From the NCBI GenBank assembly GCA_047975025.1, contig JBKECY010000006.1:1-64000 (forward strand): a stretch of 64,000 nt of DNA, in the 5' to 3' direction. This DNA comes from JBKECY01 sp047975025 (GTDB lineage: Bacteria > Bacillota > Clostridia > Lachnospirales > Lachnospiraceae). Both the position numbers and the translations under genes were made by a program. This document shows, piece after piece, positions 25,488-34,284 of this stretch; the first letter of the stretch is position 1; each line of letters opens with the position of its first letter. The notes under the pieces are model-generated. The model ran no database searches, was not told the origin of the DNA, and saw only the letters and a program-made list of their open reading frames with translations.

Positions 25488-27043
25488 AGGGCTGCCTCCT
25501 CTTCTGTAATCTGTGATTCTTTGATCATCATAAGTCCGATTTCTTCTTTGGTGGTCACACGCGGATCAACAATACCGCTGACTTTTCCACCGCACAGAAC
25601 CATAATGCGGTCCGAGATTTCAATCAGTACATCCAGATCCTCCCCGATGAATACCACACCTACGTTGTTCTTCTTTTCTTCATTAAGCAAATCATAAATT
25701 TTGTGAGAAGAGTTGATATCCAGCCCACGCACAGGATAGGCCACGACCAAAACCGTCGGTTTGTTGGAAATCTCTCTGCCCAGCAGCACCTTTTGCACAT
25801 TACCGCCGGATAGACGGCGTACCGGAGTTTCTACCCCAGGTGTCACGATTTGCAGACTTTCGATCATCTGCTCGGAAAGCAGGCGGGGTGTCTTGCGGTC
25901 TACGAACAGGCCTTTGCGCTGGCGGTAGCTTCGCAGCATAACATTGTCCACCATATTCATAGAAGCAACGAGTCCCATACCCAGACGATCCTCCGGCACA
26001 AATGCCATAGAAAGCCCTTTCTGATGTATGACATCGCTTTTTAGACCAACTATGTTCTCGCTTACGACTTCACCCTCCACGAACTGACGGTATAGGATGG
26101 AGCCGCCCGCAACGGGATAAAGACCGGCCAGTGCTTCACAAAGCTCTTTTTGGCCGCTGCCGGCAATGCCTGCGATTCCCAGAATCTCACCTTCACGAAC
26201 CGCAAAATTAATATGATCCAGCACCTTGACTTTGTTTTCATTAAAACAGGTCAGATCCACGATTTTGAGCAGCCGGTGTCCGGGCTTTACCTCCTGACGG
26301 TCGATGGACAGACTGATAGGGCGTCCCACCATCATTTCGGTCAGTTTTTCCTGTGTGGTATCTTTGGTCTCTACCGTATCGACATACTCACCTTTTCGTA
26401 AGATCGCGACGCGGTCTGAGATTGAAAGTACTTCATGGAGTTTATGGGTAATGATAATAATGGACTTACCGTCTTCTTTCATATTGCGCAGTACGGTGAA
26501 CAGACGGTCGCTCTCCTGTGGAGTCAGTACAGCGGTCGGTTCATCCAGAATCAGGATTTCAGCTCCCCGGTACAATACCTTCAGGATTTCTACCGTCTGC
26601 CGTTCAGAAACAGACATCTGATAGATTTTCCTGGTGGGGTCAATGTCGAAGCCATAGCGCTTGCTAAGTCTGGACACTTTTTTATTCACTTCTTTGCGGT
26701 TAATTCTGACACTGCCCGAAAGCCCCAGCACAACATTTTCTGCCGCTGTCATTATGTCGATCAGCTTAAAATGCTGGTGAATCATACCGATGCCCAGATC
26801 AAATGAATCCTTAGGCGAGCGGATGGTCGCTTCAACTCCGTCGATTTTGATCGTCCCCTCATCCGGATAGTATAAGCCCGAAAGCATATTCATAAGTGTT
26901 GTCTTGCCACTCCCGTTTTCACCGAGCAATGCCAGAATTTCACCTTTTCTAAGTGTGAGATCTACTTTGCTGTTTGCCACGACTTCTCCAAAGGTCTTAG
27001 TGACATTATGCATTTCAATTGCGAAATCCATTTCCTGATTCAT
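25484..27043 (-). CDS. BMP-type (nucleoside) ABC ATPase, two nucleotide-binding domains
   Basis: The 519-aa tandem ATPase is of the sugar/nucleoside class. Domain 1 has GENGSGKTT, a variant signature MSVSERQ and LILDEPTAVLT. Domain 2 has the degenerate Walker A GIAGSGQKE, signature LSGGNVQK and VVAYPVRGLD in place of a normal Walker B, the usual asymmetry of this class. The start at 27043 is chosen for the GGAGGG 11 nt upstream over a weaker ATG at 27064. A 142-bp gap with a hairpin separates it from the binding-protein gene. Confidence 0.9.
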   Translation of the reverse strand: MNQEMDFAIEMHNVTKTFGEVVANSKVDLTLRKGEILALLGENGSGKTTLMNMLSGLYYPDEGTIKIDGVEATIRSPKDSFDLGIGMIHQHFKLIDIMTAAENVVLGLSGSVRINRKEVNKKVSRLSKRYGFDIDPTRKIYQMSVSERQTVEILKVLYRGAEILILDEPTAVLTPQESDRLFTVLRNMKEDGKSIIIITHKLHEVLSISDRVAILRKGEYVDTVETKDTTQEKLTEMMVGRPISLSIDRQEVKPGHRLLKIVDLTCFNENKVKVLDHINFAVREGEILGIAGIAGSGQKELCEALAGLYPVAGGSILYRQFVEGEVVSENIVGLKSDVIHQKGLSMAFVPEDRLGMGLVASMNMVDNVMLRSYRQRKGLFVDRKTPRLLSEQMIESLQIVTPGVETPVRRLSGGNVQKVLLGREISNKPTVLVVAYPVRGLDINSSHKIYDLLNEEKKNNVGVVFIGEDLDVLIEISDRIMVLCGGKVSGIVDPRVTTKEEIGLMMIKESQITEEEAAL

Positions 27044-27141
27044 ACTTTTTATTACCCTCCACATTGACTTGACCTTAGCAGCGATGCTCCCGGCGTTGGC
27101 ATATGCCGAAAGCTCTGCTTATAGTCTGCTTAACTACATAA

Positions 27142-27170
27142 GGCAGGACTACTTCAAAAGCAGTCCTGCC
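27142..27170 (-). promoter_or_regulatory. Intercistronic hairpin between binding protein and ATPase genes
   Basis: GGCAGGACT (27142-27150) and AGTCCTGCC (27162-27170) form a strong 9-bp stem with no T-tract. Hairpins here usually stabilise the upstream mRNA so that the binding protein is made in excess of the ATPase. Confidence 0.6.
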
Positions 27171-27185
27171 ATTAAAAACATAAGA

Positions 27186-28391
27186 CTATTCGACTACAGT
27201 GCAGCCTTCAATAACATAGGCCCAGGACGGAGCCGAAGACTCTTCCTGCTCTGGATAATAATCCCCTTCTGCCACTTCGATTGTCTCTCCATCAGGGCTT
27301 ACACCTTCCAGCGGTCCTGCAAATACCTGCAGTTCGCCGCTTCTGATCTGCTCCAGCGCGCTGTCGATTGCTTCCTGTGTACCTTCTGCCGCAATATCCG
27401 TATTCAATGGTGACAGATATACCGCATCCGATGAACCGTCTGCTGAGAATCCTTCACACCAGTCTGTCGGAATTGCCGCACCGTCGATTACCTGCTGTAC
27501 AGCATAGGTCAGATAAATTCCCCAGTCGATACGGGCTGAAATCAGAGATGCGTTCGGTGCTGCCTGAATCATATCTGCATTATATCCTACCTGCCATACG
27601 CCGTTTTTCTCAGCTGTCGTTGCAGGTGCTGTGGAGTCAGAATGCTGTGAAATCACATCTGCGCCGCCATCAATCAGAGCCTGTGCAACTTCTGCTTCTT
27701 TTTTCGGATCGTTCCATGAGTTCGTGTATTGAATATCCATCGTGACATCCGGGTTCACACTCTTGGCTCCCAGATAGAACGCTGTGTATCCGCTGATTAC
27801 TTCCGCATAATTAAAGGCGGCAACATAACCAAGTTTGTTCGTCTCTGTTTTAAGTCCTGCTGCAATACCTGCAAGATAACGTGCCTGATATATAGAAGCA
27901 AAGTAATTATGCAGATTGCTTAATCCTGAAGTCGCTGCCTGGCTGCCTGTGGCATGACAGAACTGTACATCCGGATATTCTTTGGCAACTTCTGTTACAT
28001 AATCGCCAAAACCAAAGCTTGTGGCAAAGATTATATTAGCGCCTGCATCTACCAGCTCTCTAAGCGCCGTATCTGCATTGGAATCCTCTGAAACATTATA
28101 TTTATTAATAATCTGATCATCTCTTAATCCAAGGGCTTCCTGCATTTCCTGTGTGCCCAGATCATGGTTGTAGGTGTAACCCATGTCACTTGGATCTGAT
28201 ATGTGGATAAATCCCACAATGATGTCATCCTTCGATACTGGTGTTAACTCTGCCGCCGTTTCATCACTCGTTGCCTCATCTGTTGCCGCTTCCGTAGCAT
28301 CCGCTGATCCGCCGGATGATGAACTACAGCCAACAAGTAAAGATGCCGCCAGGGCTGCGCATAAAAGTACACTAACTAACTTCTTTTTCAT
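27186..28391 (-). CDS. BMP-family substrate-binding lipoprotein
   Basis: The 401-aa lipoprotein has a signal peptide with lipobox LLVGC (C22) and a Ser/Thr-rich linker. The BMP/PnrA fold follows: VGFIHISDPSDMGYTYNHDLG, IIFATSFGFGDYVTEVAKEYP, GIAAGLKTETNKLGYVAAFNYAEV and DVISQHSDSTAPATTAEKNG. Relatives bind nucleosides at the outer membrane face and feed the ABC importer encoded downstream. It is the first gene of the operon and has a good promoter at 28477-28505. Because BMP proteins vary in ligand, 'nucleoside' is the most likely but not the only reading. Confidence 0.93.
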   Translation of the reverse strand: MKKKLVSVLLCAALAASLLVGCSSSSGGSADATEAATDEATSDETAAELTPVSKDDIIVGFIHISDPSDMGYTYNHDLGTQEMQEALGLRDDQIINKYNVSEDSNADTALRELVDAGANIIFATSFGFGDYVTEVAKEYPDVQFCHATGSQAATSGLSNLHNYFASIYQARYLAGIAAGLKTETNKLGYVAAFNYAEVISGYTAFYLGAKSVNPDVTMDIQYTNSWNDPKKEAEVAQALIDGGADVISQHSDSTAPATTAEKNGVWQVGYNADMIQAAPNASLISARIDWGIYLTYAVQQVIDGAAIPTDWCEGFSADGSSDAVYLSPLNTDIAAEGTQEAIDSALEQIRSGELQVFAGPLEGVSPDGETIEVAEGDYYPEQEESSAPSWAYVIEGCTVVE

Positions 28392-28476
28392 CCTTTCTCC
28401 TTCACCTCATCAATTTGTTATTTGTCTGAAACTTAAAAAAACAAGACTAAAAGGAAGACCTCTTTGTCTCCCTTAT

Positions 28477-28505
28477 AAAATATCATTGTATGGGTATTTT
28501 GTCAA
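28477..28505 (-). promoter_or_regulatory. Promoter of the BMP importer operon
   Basis: On the minus strand TTGACA (28500-28505), a 17-bp spacer and TATTTT (28477-28482) lie about 85 bp upstream of the lipoprotein ATG. It is back to back with the SRP RNA promoter. Confidence 0.7.
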
Positions 28506-28529
28506 TTTACTTTTTCTATGGGATAAGGT

Positions 28530-28558
28530 TTGACAAACCTTTCATTTACATTTATACT
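28530..28558 (+). promoter_or_regulatory. Consensus promoter of the SRP RNA gene
   Basis: TTGACA (28530-28535), a 17-bp spacer and TATACT (28553-28558) predict transcription starting near 28565. Confidence 0.85.
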
Positions 28559-28564
28559 AGTCTA

Positions 28565-28845
28565 TGCGCAGCCGGGGAGTTAGCGGTGCCCTGCACCTGC
28601 AATCCGCTATAGCAGGGGTGATGCCGACCCGAGGGTAATGTGTCGTAGAGCTGCCCTTTATAAGTGGCGTTGACGTCTGGGTCTTACGCAACAGAAATCT
28701 ATGAACTGTGTCAGATCAGGAATGAAGCAGCACTAAGTAGAAGCTTTTGTGTGCCGTAAGGGTGCCTGGACCGAGTTAACTGTAGAGGTAACGTCTATGT
28801 CCGTTATTCGACGGAAGGCGCGCATTAATAATGTAAGTAAACTGC
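28565..28845 (+). ncRNA. ffs: Large-type bacterial signal recognition particle RNA
   Basis: The roughly 280-nt RNA has the Gram-positive 'large' SRP RNA layout with an Alu domain. The 5' part contains GGTGCCCTGCACC and CAATCCGCTATAGC, typical of Clostridia. The S domain is a long hairpin whose arms GTCTGGGTCTTACG and CGTAAGGGTGCCTGGAC pair. Its apical part reads GTCAGATCAGGAATGAAGCAGC, matching the conserved Ffh-binding loop. The RNA scaffolds Ffh for co-translational membrane targeting. A consensus promoter precedes it and a terminator follows. Ends are estimated from these. Confidence 0.92.
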
Positions 28846-28846
28846 G

Positions 28847-28870
28847 AAAAGAACCATACCGGTTCTTTTT
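28847..28870 (+). terminator. SRP RNA terminator
   Basis: AAAGAACC (28848-28855) and GGTTCTTT (28861-28868) form a stem with a 5-nt loop that runs into eight T. On the minus strand the A-run also makes it usable downstream of the EamA gene. Confidence 0.85.
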
Positions 28871-28891
28871 TTTGCTTTGACGGTACTGCAC

Positions 28892-29848
28892 TCATCCGGC
28901 AGTTTTCTGCCTGCGCAGCTCCGGCAGAATTGTAACCAGTGAGCCTGCCAGCATAAATGCAATCCCCAGGATCATTGACGGCACTATCTGTTCTGCAAGA
29001 ATCCAGACCGATAAAAGTGTCGCCAGTACCGGCTTAAAGAAGAATACGAGTGACCCTGTTGCCGCAGAGGTCTTCTCCATACCGATAAAGTACGCGGTGT
29101 AGCCGATTCCGGTCACTCCGACGCTGACCAGCAAAAAGGCAGGCAGGGTCTGCCAAGAGTACCCGCTTAGTACCGGTATCCGGGCGAACAGCCCCAAATC
29201 ATGCGCCAGCAGAAACTCAGCGATGGCAGGGACATGGCTTAGGATTGTTAAGAGCAGCATTTCAAGGCTGCCGCTAAGAAAGCCAAAGCAAGTCACAACG
29301 AGTGCTCCGTGACTTTGTCCTGTCTTCTTGCTTCCTACGCCGTACAGGGCAAATGCCACAGTGGCGGCCAGCGCGCAGAGTGTACCCGGCAGATTGATGG
29401 ACATCTGCAGCGGATTAATGATGCAGAGAATCCCCACAATATCCAGAAGCAGTCCCACGACATTTCTTCTGTAAATCACCTCTCCCAGAAGCAGATAGGC
29501 CAAAACTGTTACGAACAACGGATTGCTGCTGAACAGTACCGCCACAGCCGACGCATTGATCTGCGTAATTGCCAGCTGGTAAAAGTTCATACTGACTACG
29601 ATTCCCAAGAACCCCAGCAACAGGAAGCGACCCAGGTCACGGCCTGTAATTGACAGCTGCTTTTGGCGCAGTCTCATAAGTGCCGGTGCCAGCAGCACCA
29701 GTCCTCCGACCAGAAACCGCGCCAGTGTGATTTGCAAGGGTGCGAAATCATCTACGAGTGTTTTTAACGTAATTTCCATACTGCTAAACAGCACAGTGGC
29801 GATGGCTATACAGATAAATCCTATCCTTTTATCGGCTGTTGTCTTCAT
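28892..29848 (-). CDS. EamA/DMT-family transporter
   Basis: The 318-aa integral membrane protein has ten predicted helices made of two EamA repeats (first from about residue 8, second from about 155). It belongs to the drug/metabolite transporter superfamily, usually exporters of amino acids, nucleobases or other metabolites. The start MKTTADKRIG at 29848 is preferred over a frame-extending ATG at 29941, because the longer version would be encoded inside tadA. It overlaps the tadA stop by 20 bp, so the two genes form an operon. Substrate cannot be assigned. Confidence 0.85.
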   Translation of the reverse strand: MKTTADKRIGFICIAIATVLFSSMEITLKTLVDDFAPLQITLARFLVGGLVLLAPALMRLRQKQLSITGRDLGRFLLLGFLGIVVSMNFYQLAITQINASAVAVLFSSNPLFVTVLAYLLLGEVIYRRNVVGLLLDIVGILCIINPLQMSINLPGTLCALAATVAFALYGVGSKKTGQSHGALVVTCFGFLSGSLEMLLLTILSHVPAIAEFLLAHDLGLFARIPVLSGYSWQTLPAFLLVSVGVTGIGYTAYFIGMEKTSAATGSLVFFFKPVLATLLSVWILAEQIVPSMILGIAFMLAGSLVTILPELRRQKTAG

Positions 29849-30329
29849 ATTCAAGTCCCATCTCTTTGGTTTTCTTCTTCTTTTCTCTGAGTTCTTTGAA
29901 AAAGCGCTGCAGTAATGCCTTGCTTTCCTCTTCCATAACACCCCGTTCGATCTCCAGCTGGTGGTTGAATTGTGCCACCTGCAGCAGATTCATAACAGAA
30001 CCTGCGCACCCCGCCTTGGCATTCATGCTGCCGATGACGACTCGCTGGATTCTGGACTGCACCATGGCACCCGCGCACATCTGACAGGGCTCCAGCGTTA
30101 CGTACATGGTACAGCCGTCCAGACGCCAGTCTCCCAGTGTCCTGCTGGCTTTTCGTATCGCATTCAGCTCGGCGTGGGACAGGGTATTCTTGTCTGCATT
30201 TCTGCGGTTATAGCCCCGGGCAATGATTTTTCCTTCATATACAATGACACATCCTATGGGAACTTCGTCAATGGCATATGCCTTCTTGGCCTGTTTTAAG
30301 GCTTCTTTCATATATTTAATATCATCCAT
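29829..30329 (-). CDS. tadA: tRNA-specific adenosine deaminase
   Basis: The 166-aa zinc deaminase converts A34 to inosine in the wobble position of tRNA-Arg(ACG). It has the cytidine/deoxycytidylate-deaminase signature: HAE with zinc ligand H52 and proton shuttle E54, then PCQMC with C82 and C85. DEVPIGCVIV (21-30) and the RNA-facing GYNRRNADKN loop are typical. Length is normal, with a Lys-rich tail. In Clostridia it often sits near the SRP RNA and dnaX, and the SRP RNA is indeed close by. Confidence 0.93.
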   Translation of the reverse strand: MDDIKYMKEALKQAKKAYAIDEVPIGCVIVYEGKIIARGYNRRNADKNTLSHAELNAIRKASRTLGDWRLDGCTMYVTLEPCQMCAGAMVQSRIQRVVIGSMNAKAGCAGSVMNLLQVAQFNHQLEIERGVMEEESKALLQRFFKELREKKKKTKEMGLEYEDNSR

Positions 30330-30431
30330 CTTTTCTCTCCTGCATACCTGCCTATTATATCACTTTTACTTGCAACTTCAATCCCCTCATTTTATACTAA
30401 AGGAAGCACCACACAACGAAGGAGGTTTTGT

Positions 30432-31124
30432 ATGCGTATCTGCGGACTTACTAAAACAACGCTTTTGGATTATCCCGGTAAAGTTGCCTGTACTGTTTTT
30501 ATCGGCGGCTGTAATTTCCGCTGTCCTTTCTGCCATAATGCTTCTCTGGTCACCGCGCCACAACTGACTCCGGAAATTACGCAAGAGGAGCTCTTCACCT
30601 TCTTGCACAAACGGCATCATATTCTGCAGGGGATCTGTATTACCGGCGGGGAACCGACCTTGTATCCGCAGCTTCCCGCCCTGCTGCGCAGGCTGCATGC
30701 GCTTCCGATTGCCGTCAAATTAGATACGAACGGAACCAATCCCGCGATGCTTGCAGAACTGCTGGCCGAGGGGGTGCTCTCCTATGTGGCCATGGATATC
30801 AAATCATCTCCCGGACGCTACCCGTTGGTCTCCGGCTGTGCTTCCGTAGATATGGAGGCAATCTCCCGCTCGGTTTCTTTGCTAAAACATGCGGGAATTG
30901 CATACGAATTCCGTACAACGGTTGTCGAGGAACTGCACTCCGAAGCGGATTTTGTTAGGATTGCAAAACTGCTGGAGGGGGCGTCGGCCTGTTACCTGCA
31001 GCCATACCGGGATTCTGATGAGGTGCTCGTCTCAGGATTTCATACACCTGCGCAGCAGACACTTGAGAGATACCGCGAGATCTTACTGCGTACGGTCGGG
31101 CATGTGGAGATTCGCGGGATATAA
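30432..31124 (+). CDS. Anaerobic NTP-reductase-activating-type radical SAM protein
   Basis: The 230-aa radical-SAM enzyme has a CxxxCxxC cluster (C27, C31, C34 in GCNFRCPFC), GGEPTL (about 77-82) and KLDTNG. It belongs to the NrdG-like group annotated as anaerobic ribonucleoside-triphosphate reductase activating protein. Such proteins use a 5'-deoxyadenosyl radical to create the glycyl radical of NrdD. No nrdD lies in this window, so it may be a stand-alone paralogue acting on another glycyl-radical enzyme. AAGGAGG lies 7 nt before the ATG. It is divergent from tadA and monocistronic. Confidence 0.85.
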   Translation: MRICGLTKTTLLDYPGKVACTVFIGGCNFRCPFCHNASLVTAPQLTPEITQEELFTFLHKRHHILQGICITGGEPTLYPQLPALLRRLHALPIAVKLDTNGTNPAMLAELLAEGVLSYVAMDIKSSPGRYPLVSGCASVDMEAISRSVSLLKHAGIAYEFRTTVVEELHSEADFVRIAKLLEGASACYLQPYRDSDEVLVSGFHTPAQQTLERYREILLRTVGHVEIRGI

Positions 31125-31151
31125 TATACTGCCGCTCTGTCTGCTGCCGCA

Positions 31152-31185
31152 AAGAAGTGAGGCCGCAGAACAGACCTCACTTCTT
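31152..31185. terminator. Bidirectional terminator
   Basis: AAGAAGTGAGG (31152-31162) and CCTCACTTCTT (31175-31185) are perfect 11-bp arms between the convergent NrdG-like and AprA-like genes. Confidence 0.7.
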
Positions 31186-31212
31186 AGTTGTTATCTATGT
31201 AATTGACAGGGC

Positions 31213-32928
31213 TTATAACACAGGCTTCGTGCCATATTCCTGATTCATGGAGCGCCATTGTACAACCGGCGCCTGATTTTCATCGGTAAAAATCATCAGC
31301 ATCTTTTTAGACAAGAGCGGATTGGTGAACGGATAGTCACTGCGCTTATGCAGCCCGCGCGTCTCTTTTCTTTCAAGAGCACACAGGCACAAGAGCCGTC
31401 CGATCTGTAACAGATCAAAGCATTCCAGCGCGCGCATCAGATCATGCGATGTCCGCACACTGATTTCCTCCCTGGCATTCTTCTCCAACTGCGCCAGATA
31501 CTGCAGACCCGCCTGCAACAGAGGTTCCGAACGTACATACTCAATTCCTGCATAGTCATTAAGTATCTGTTGAATGCCCTGATTAAATTCCTGCCAGCCG
31601 GCTCCTCCTGCATGGGAAAGCAACTGTTCTATAAATTCAGTTTTCTGACGTACGACAGGATGGGTATGCAAATTATGCGATTGTGCTCTGGCATCCCTCA
31701 CAAAACGAGCTGCATTTTCTCCTGCAATTCTGCCGAAGATTGCCGCACCTGAGATATCGCAACGGAAATTACCGACTTCATCTCCCGCCGCGTACAATCC
31801 CTTGATATTCGTCGCTGCCTGTGCATCGATCTGAATACCGCGTCCAATCAGCATAGGGCGGTATTTTGTAAACTCGACCATATCCTTTGAGAGGTCAATC
31901 CCCTGTGCATCCATGGCATCCAGCAGTGAGGTATCGCCCTCACAGGTCAGCCCCCACTTCATATACTCCATATCCTCTGGGCTCGTCTGAGTACAATTCA
32001 TGTAGACAGGACCCGTTCCATCTTTCATTTTATCACTAAATACACTGAGCCATACATCGGCGGTAATATCCCCCAGCTCCTTCGTCGGCCGGTCCACAAA
32101 AGGCCCAATGGCTTTACCGGTTGTATCTGCAATGACTCCAGTCCAGGTGGCTTTTCCGCAGCGTTCAAAGTACTTAGGGCCAGCATGCGCATTTGGGATT
32201 TCCAGATTGATCAGCTTGGCTCCCGCTCGGTAGGCGGCTGCCCTGCCTGCCCCTGCATTGCCGGGACAATGCGCAGTGTTGAACAACTGTGAGGGTGTAA
32301 TGCTCGGATACAGGCGTGATGTGTTTCCCGTTGCCGCAATAATGGCTTTACAGGAGATCAGAACCAGCTCCGGTTCCTCCGCAAGCAGCGAAAGCCCGAT
32401 CGCTCCGATGATTTCATCCGCATCATTTTTCAAAAATTCCAGAATCGGAGTTTTGTTCAACAGCCGGACATTTCGCTTCCTGGCCTCTTTTGTCAAAACA
32501 GCTTTCTGGTTATGCCCGTCGTATTTCAGGAAAATACGCTTGCGCTCCGGAAAGGCATGGCCGTTAAATTCATAATAGCCATGCGGCTGCATATTAATCC
32601 CCCACGTATCCCAGTCTTTGACAACTTCAAAGGTGCGTGACAGGAACATACGCTGCAGCTCGGAATCCGCATTTCCTCCAATCATACTGTCGTTCATTTC
32701 GTCTAATATTTCCTGCAGGGCATCTGCTCCATGTACCTCGGGTATAAAGCAGACAAAGTGATCGTTGCCCGTTGCACCGGAACCACTCCTGCGCGTATCT
32801 CCTTTATCCGCCAGCAGCACACTGTCACTATGCCCCCCGGCCGCAATTGCAGCCATAAGTCCGGCGATACCTCCGCCGACGACCAGAACATCACATTCTT
32901 CTATCGTGTCACGTATCTTCAGACTCAT
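31213..32928 (-). CDS. AprA-like FAD-dependent oxidoreductase
   Basis: The 571-aa flavoprotein of the fumarate reductase/succinate dehydrogenase/APS-reductase alpha superfamily has dinucleotide-binding VVGGGIAGLMAA (15-26), GDTRRSGSGATGND near 42-55 and a C-terminal GLYAAGDEVGNFRCDISGAAIFG. With the ferredoxin encoded just upstream (4-bp overlap) it resembles AprAB. It is shorter than dissimilatory AprA (about 640 aa), and no sat, qmo or dsr genes are near. The operon begins with an SsuABC-type importer, so a role in using an imported organosulfur compound is plausible but unproven. Confidence 0.75.
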   Translation of the reverse strand: MSLKIRDTIEECDVLVVGGGIAGLMAAIAAGGHSDSVLLADKGDTRRSGSGATGNDHFVCFIPEVHGADALQEILDEMNDSMIGGNADSELQRMFLSRTFEVVKDWDTWGINMQPHGYYEFNGHAFPERKRIFLKYDGHNQKAVLTKEARKRNVRLLNKTPILEFLKNDADEIIGAIGLSLLAEEPELVLISCKAIIAATGNTSRLYPSITPSQLFNTAHCPGNAGAGRAAAYRAGAKLINLEIPNAHAGPKYFERCGKATWTGVIADTTGKAIGPFVDRPTKELGDITADVWLSVFSDKMKDGTGPVYMNCTQTSPEDMEYMKWGLTCEGDTSLLDAMDAQGIDLSKDMVEFTKYRPMLIGRGIQIDAQAATNIKGLYAAGDEVGNFRCDISGAAIFGRIAGENAARFVRDARAQSHNLHTHPVVRQKTEFIEQLLSHAGGAGWQEFNQGIQQILNDYAGIEYVRSEPLLQAGLQYLAQLEKNAREEISVRTSHDLMRALECFDLLQIGRLLCLCALERKETRGLHKRSDYPFTNPLLSKKMLMIFTDENQAPVVQWRSMNQEYGTKPVL

Positions 32929-33164
32929 ACTTTTCCCTCGCTTTTGAATGGTTCAATATGTAATAGCGGCATGGACAAAGGCATCCTGCGCCGAATCGCT
33001 TTGGCCGGACAATCCAGTACACAGGAATTGCAGTGCCAGCAGTCCTCCGGATAGCGAACGGCCGGTACGGTTCCCTGCTCCTGCGGACCAAAGACATCCA
33101 GTCCGCAGATTTGTGCACACAGGCCGCACCTGCGGCACTTTTTTTCATCAATGATTGGTGGCAT
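32925..33164 (-). CDS. AprB-like two-cluster ferredoxin
   Basis: The 79-aa protein carries two [4Fe-4S] motifs: CRRCGLCAQIC (10-20) and CWHCNSCVLDCP (about 42-53). A short C-terminal tail follows. It would pass electrons to or from the AprA-like flavoprotein, with which it overlaps by 4 bp. The fold matches the beta subunit of APS reductase, but it lacks the long C-terminal extension of true dissimilatory AprB. Confidence 0.85.
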   Translation of the reverse strand: MPPIIDEKKCRRCGLCAQICGLDVFGPQEQGTVPAVRYPEDCWHCNSCVLDCPAKAIRRRMPLSMPLLHIEPFKSEGKV

Positions 33165-33194
33165 ATCTGTTTCTCCTATCTCTGCTTGCTTCCT

Positions 33195-34265
33195 TTACTT
33201 TACAGCTTCCTCATAATAGGAAGCATCTACCCACTGTGTCACATCTGTTTCGGCACTGGCTAACTCATTTTCCAGCAGGAAGTCCACCAGTTTCTGATGT
33301 GTTTCAATAATATCATCACCTGAGAGAATGTTAAAATCAATGCTGTCCGGATGCAAGAATGCTATGGCATCCTCCGAAACACCTGATTTGGCCAATATTG
33401 TGATGGTCTCGTCACGATTTTCCTTCGCATATTCATTCGCCTCCAAAAGTGCTTTTAAAAATGCCGTAGCCGCCTCTTGATTCTCTTCCAAATATTGGGT
33501 TCTTACTAAAATAGAATGGCTGCCTTTATAGTTTTCGCTGTCACTGCCGCTTAAGATTGCTTTACCGCTGCCATCTGTCACAAGCTTGGCGTACTGTACT
33601 TGTGCCAGAAGAGCCGCATCTACGCTGCCGCTCAAAAGTCCTGCCGCTGCGTCCGGGGATGTCTGATTCACAAACTCCACATCGTTAATGGTCAGACCGT
33701 TATCCTGTAACATATCTACCAAAACTCTGTGCATATAGGAACCTTTGAGTGTCGCTATTTTTTTCCCTTTCAGGTCTTGTATGGAGTTTATGTCACTGTC
33801 GCTTTTTACCACGAGTGCGCTGTCGTTAATCGCAATTTCCGCACCGATGAGTGTCGTATCAATGCCATTGACTTTTCCGATTACGGCCGGTACATCGCCT
33901 GTAATGGCTGCATCAATATCTTCTCCGACAAGAGCTTCATTAATGGCCGGACCTGCGCCGGCAAACGGTACAGTTTCAACCTCATACCCCGCTGCTTTTA
34001 GCTGCTCTTCCAACAAGCCTTTTTCTATGGCAATTCCCAGAATATCATTCGGGAACGCACTGCCACTGTCTACAAACCCAATCTTGAAGCTTTTCAACTC
34101 TTCCGCTGTTTCTGCTGCCTCGGATTCCTCTGCGGTTGTCTCCTGCGCAGTACTTGACTGTGTATCTGTTGTCTGCTCCTTGCTCTGGCATCCCATCAAA
34201 ACACCTGCCGCTACTGCCAATACCGCTACTGCTTTTACTACTCGTGCTGCCTGTTTGCTTTTCAT
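33195..34265 (-). CDS. SsuA/NMT1-type substrate-binding lipoprotein
   Basis: The 356-aa lipoprotein has a signal peptide with lipobox VLMGC (C26) and a Thr/Ser/Glu-rich linker. The periplasmic-binding fold of nitrate/sulfonate/taurine importers follows (IAIEKGLLEEQLKAAGYEVETVPF, ALVGEDIDAAITGDVPAVIG, KKIATLKGSYMHRVL). GGAGGAG lies 7 nt before the ATG at 34265; longer in-frame starts lack a signal peptide. It follows the ATPase gene by 19 bp and precedes the ferredoxin gene by 30 bp, tying uptake to the redox pair. Confidence 0.88.
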   Translation of the reverse strand: MKSKQAARVVKAVAVLAVAAGVLMGCQSKEQTTDTQSSTAQETTAEESEAAETAEELKSFKIGFVDSGSAFPNDILGIAIEKGLLEEQLKAAGYEVETVPFAGAGPAINEALVGEDIDAAITGDVPAVIGKVNGIDTTLIGAEIAINDSALVVKSDSDINSIQDLKGKKIATLKGSYMHRVLVDMLQDNGLTINDVEFVNQTSPDAAAGLLSGSVDAALLAQVQYAKLVTDGSGKAILSGSDSENYKGSHSILVRTQYLEENQEAATAFLKALLEANEYAKENRDETITILAKSGVSEDAIAFLHPDSIDFNILSGDDIIETHQKLVDFLLENELASAETDVTQWVDASYYEEAVK

Positions 34266-34284
34266 ACTGTAATCTCCTCCTGTT

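Noticed and set aside
28400..28475. Riboswitch in the BMP importer leader
   Set aside because: Only weak hairpins and a T-run were seen, with no recognisable purine or other aptamer core.
31213..33164. True dissimilatory APS reductase
   Set aside because: The flavoprotein is shorter than AprA, the ferredoxin lacks the AprB extension, and no sat, qmo or dsr genes are nearby.
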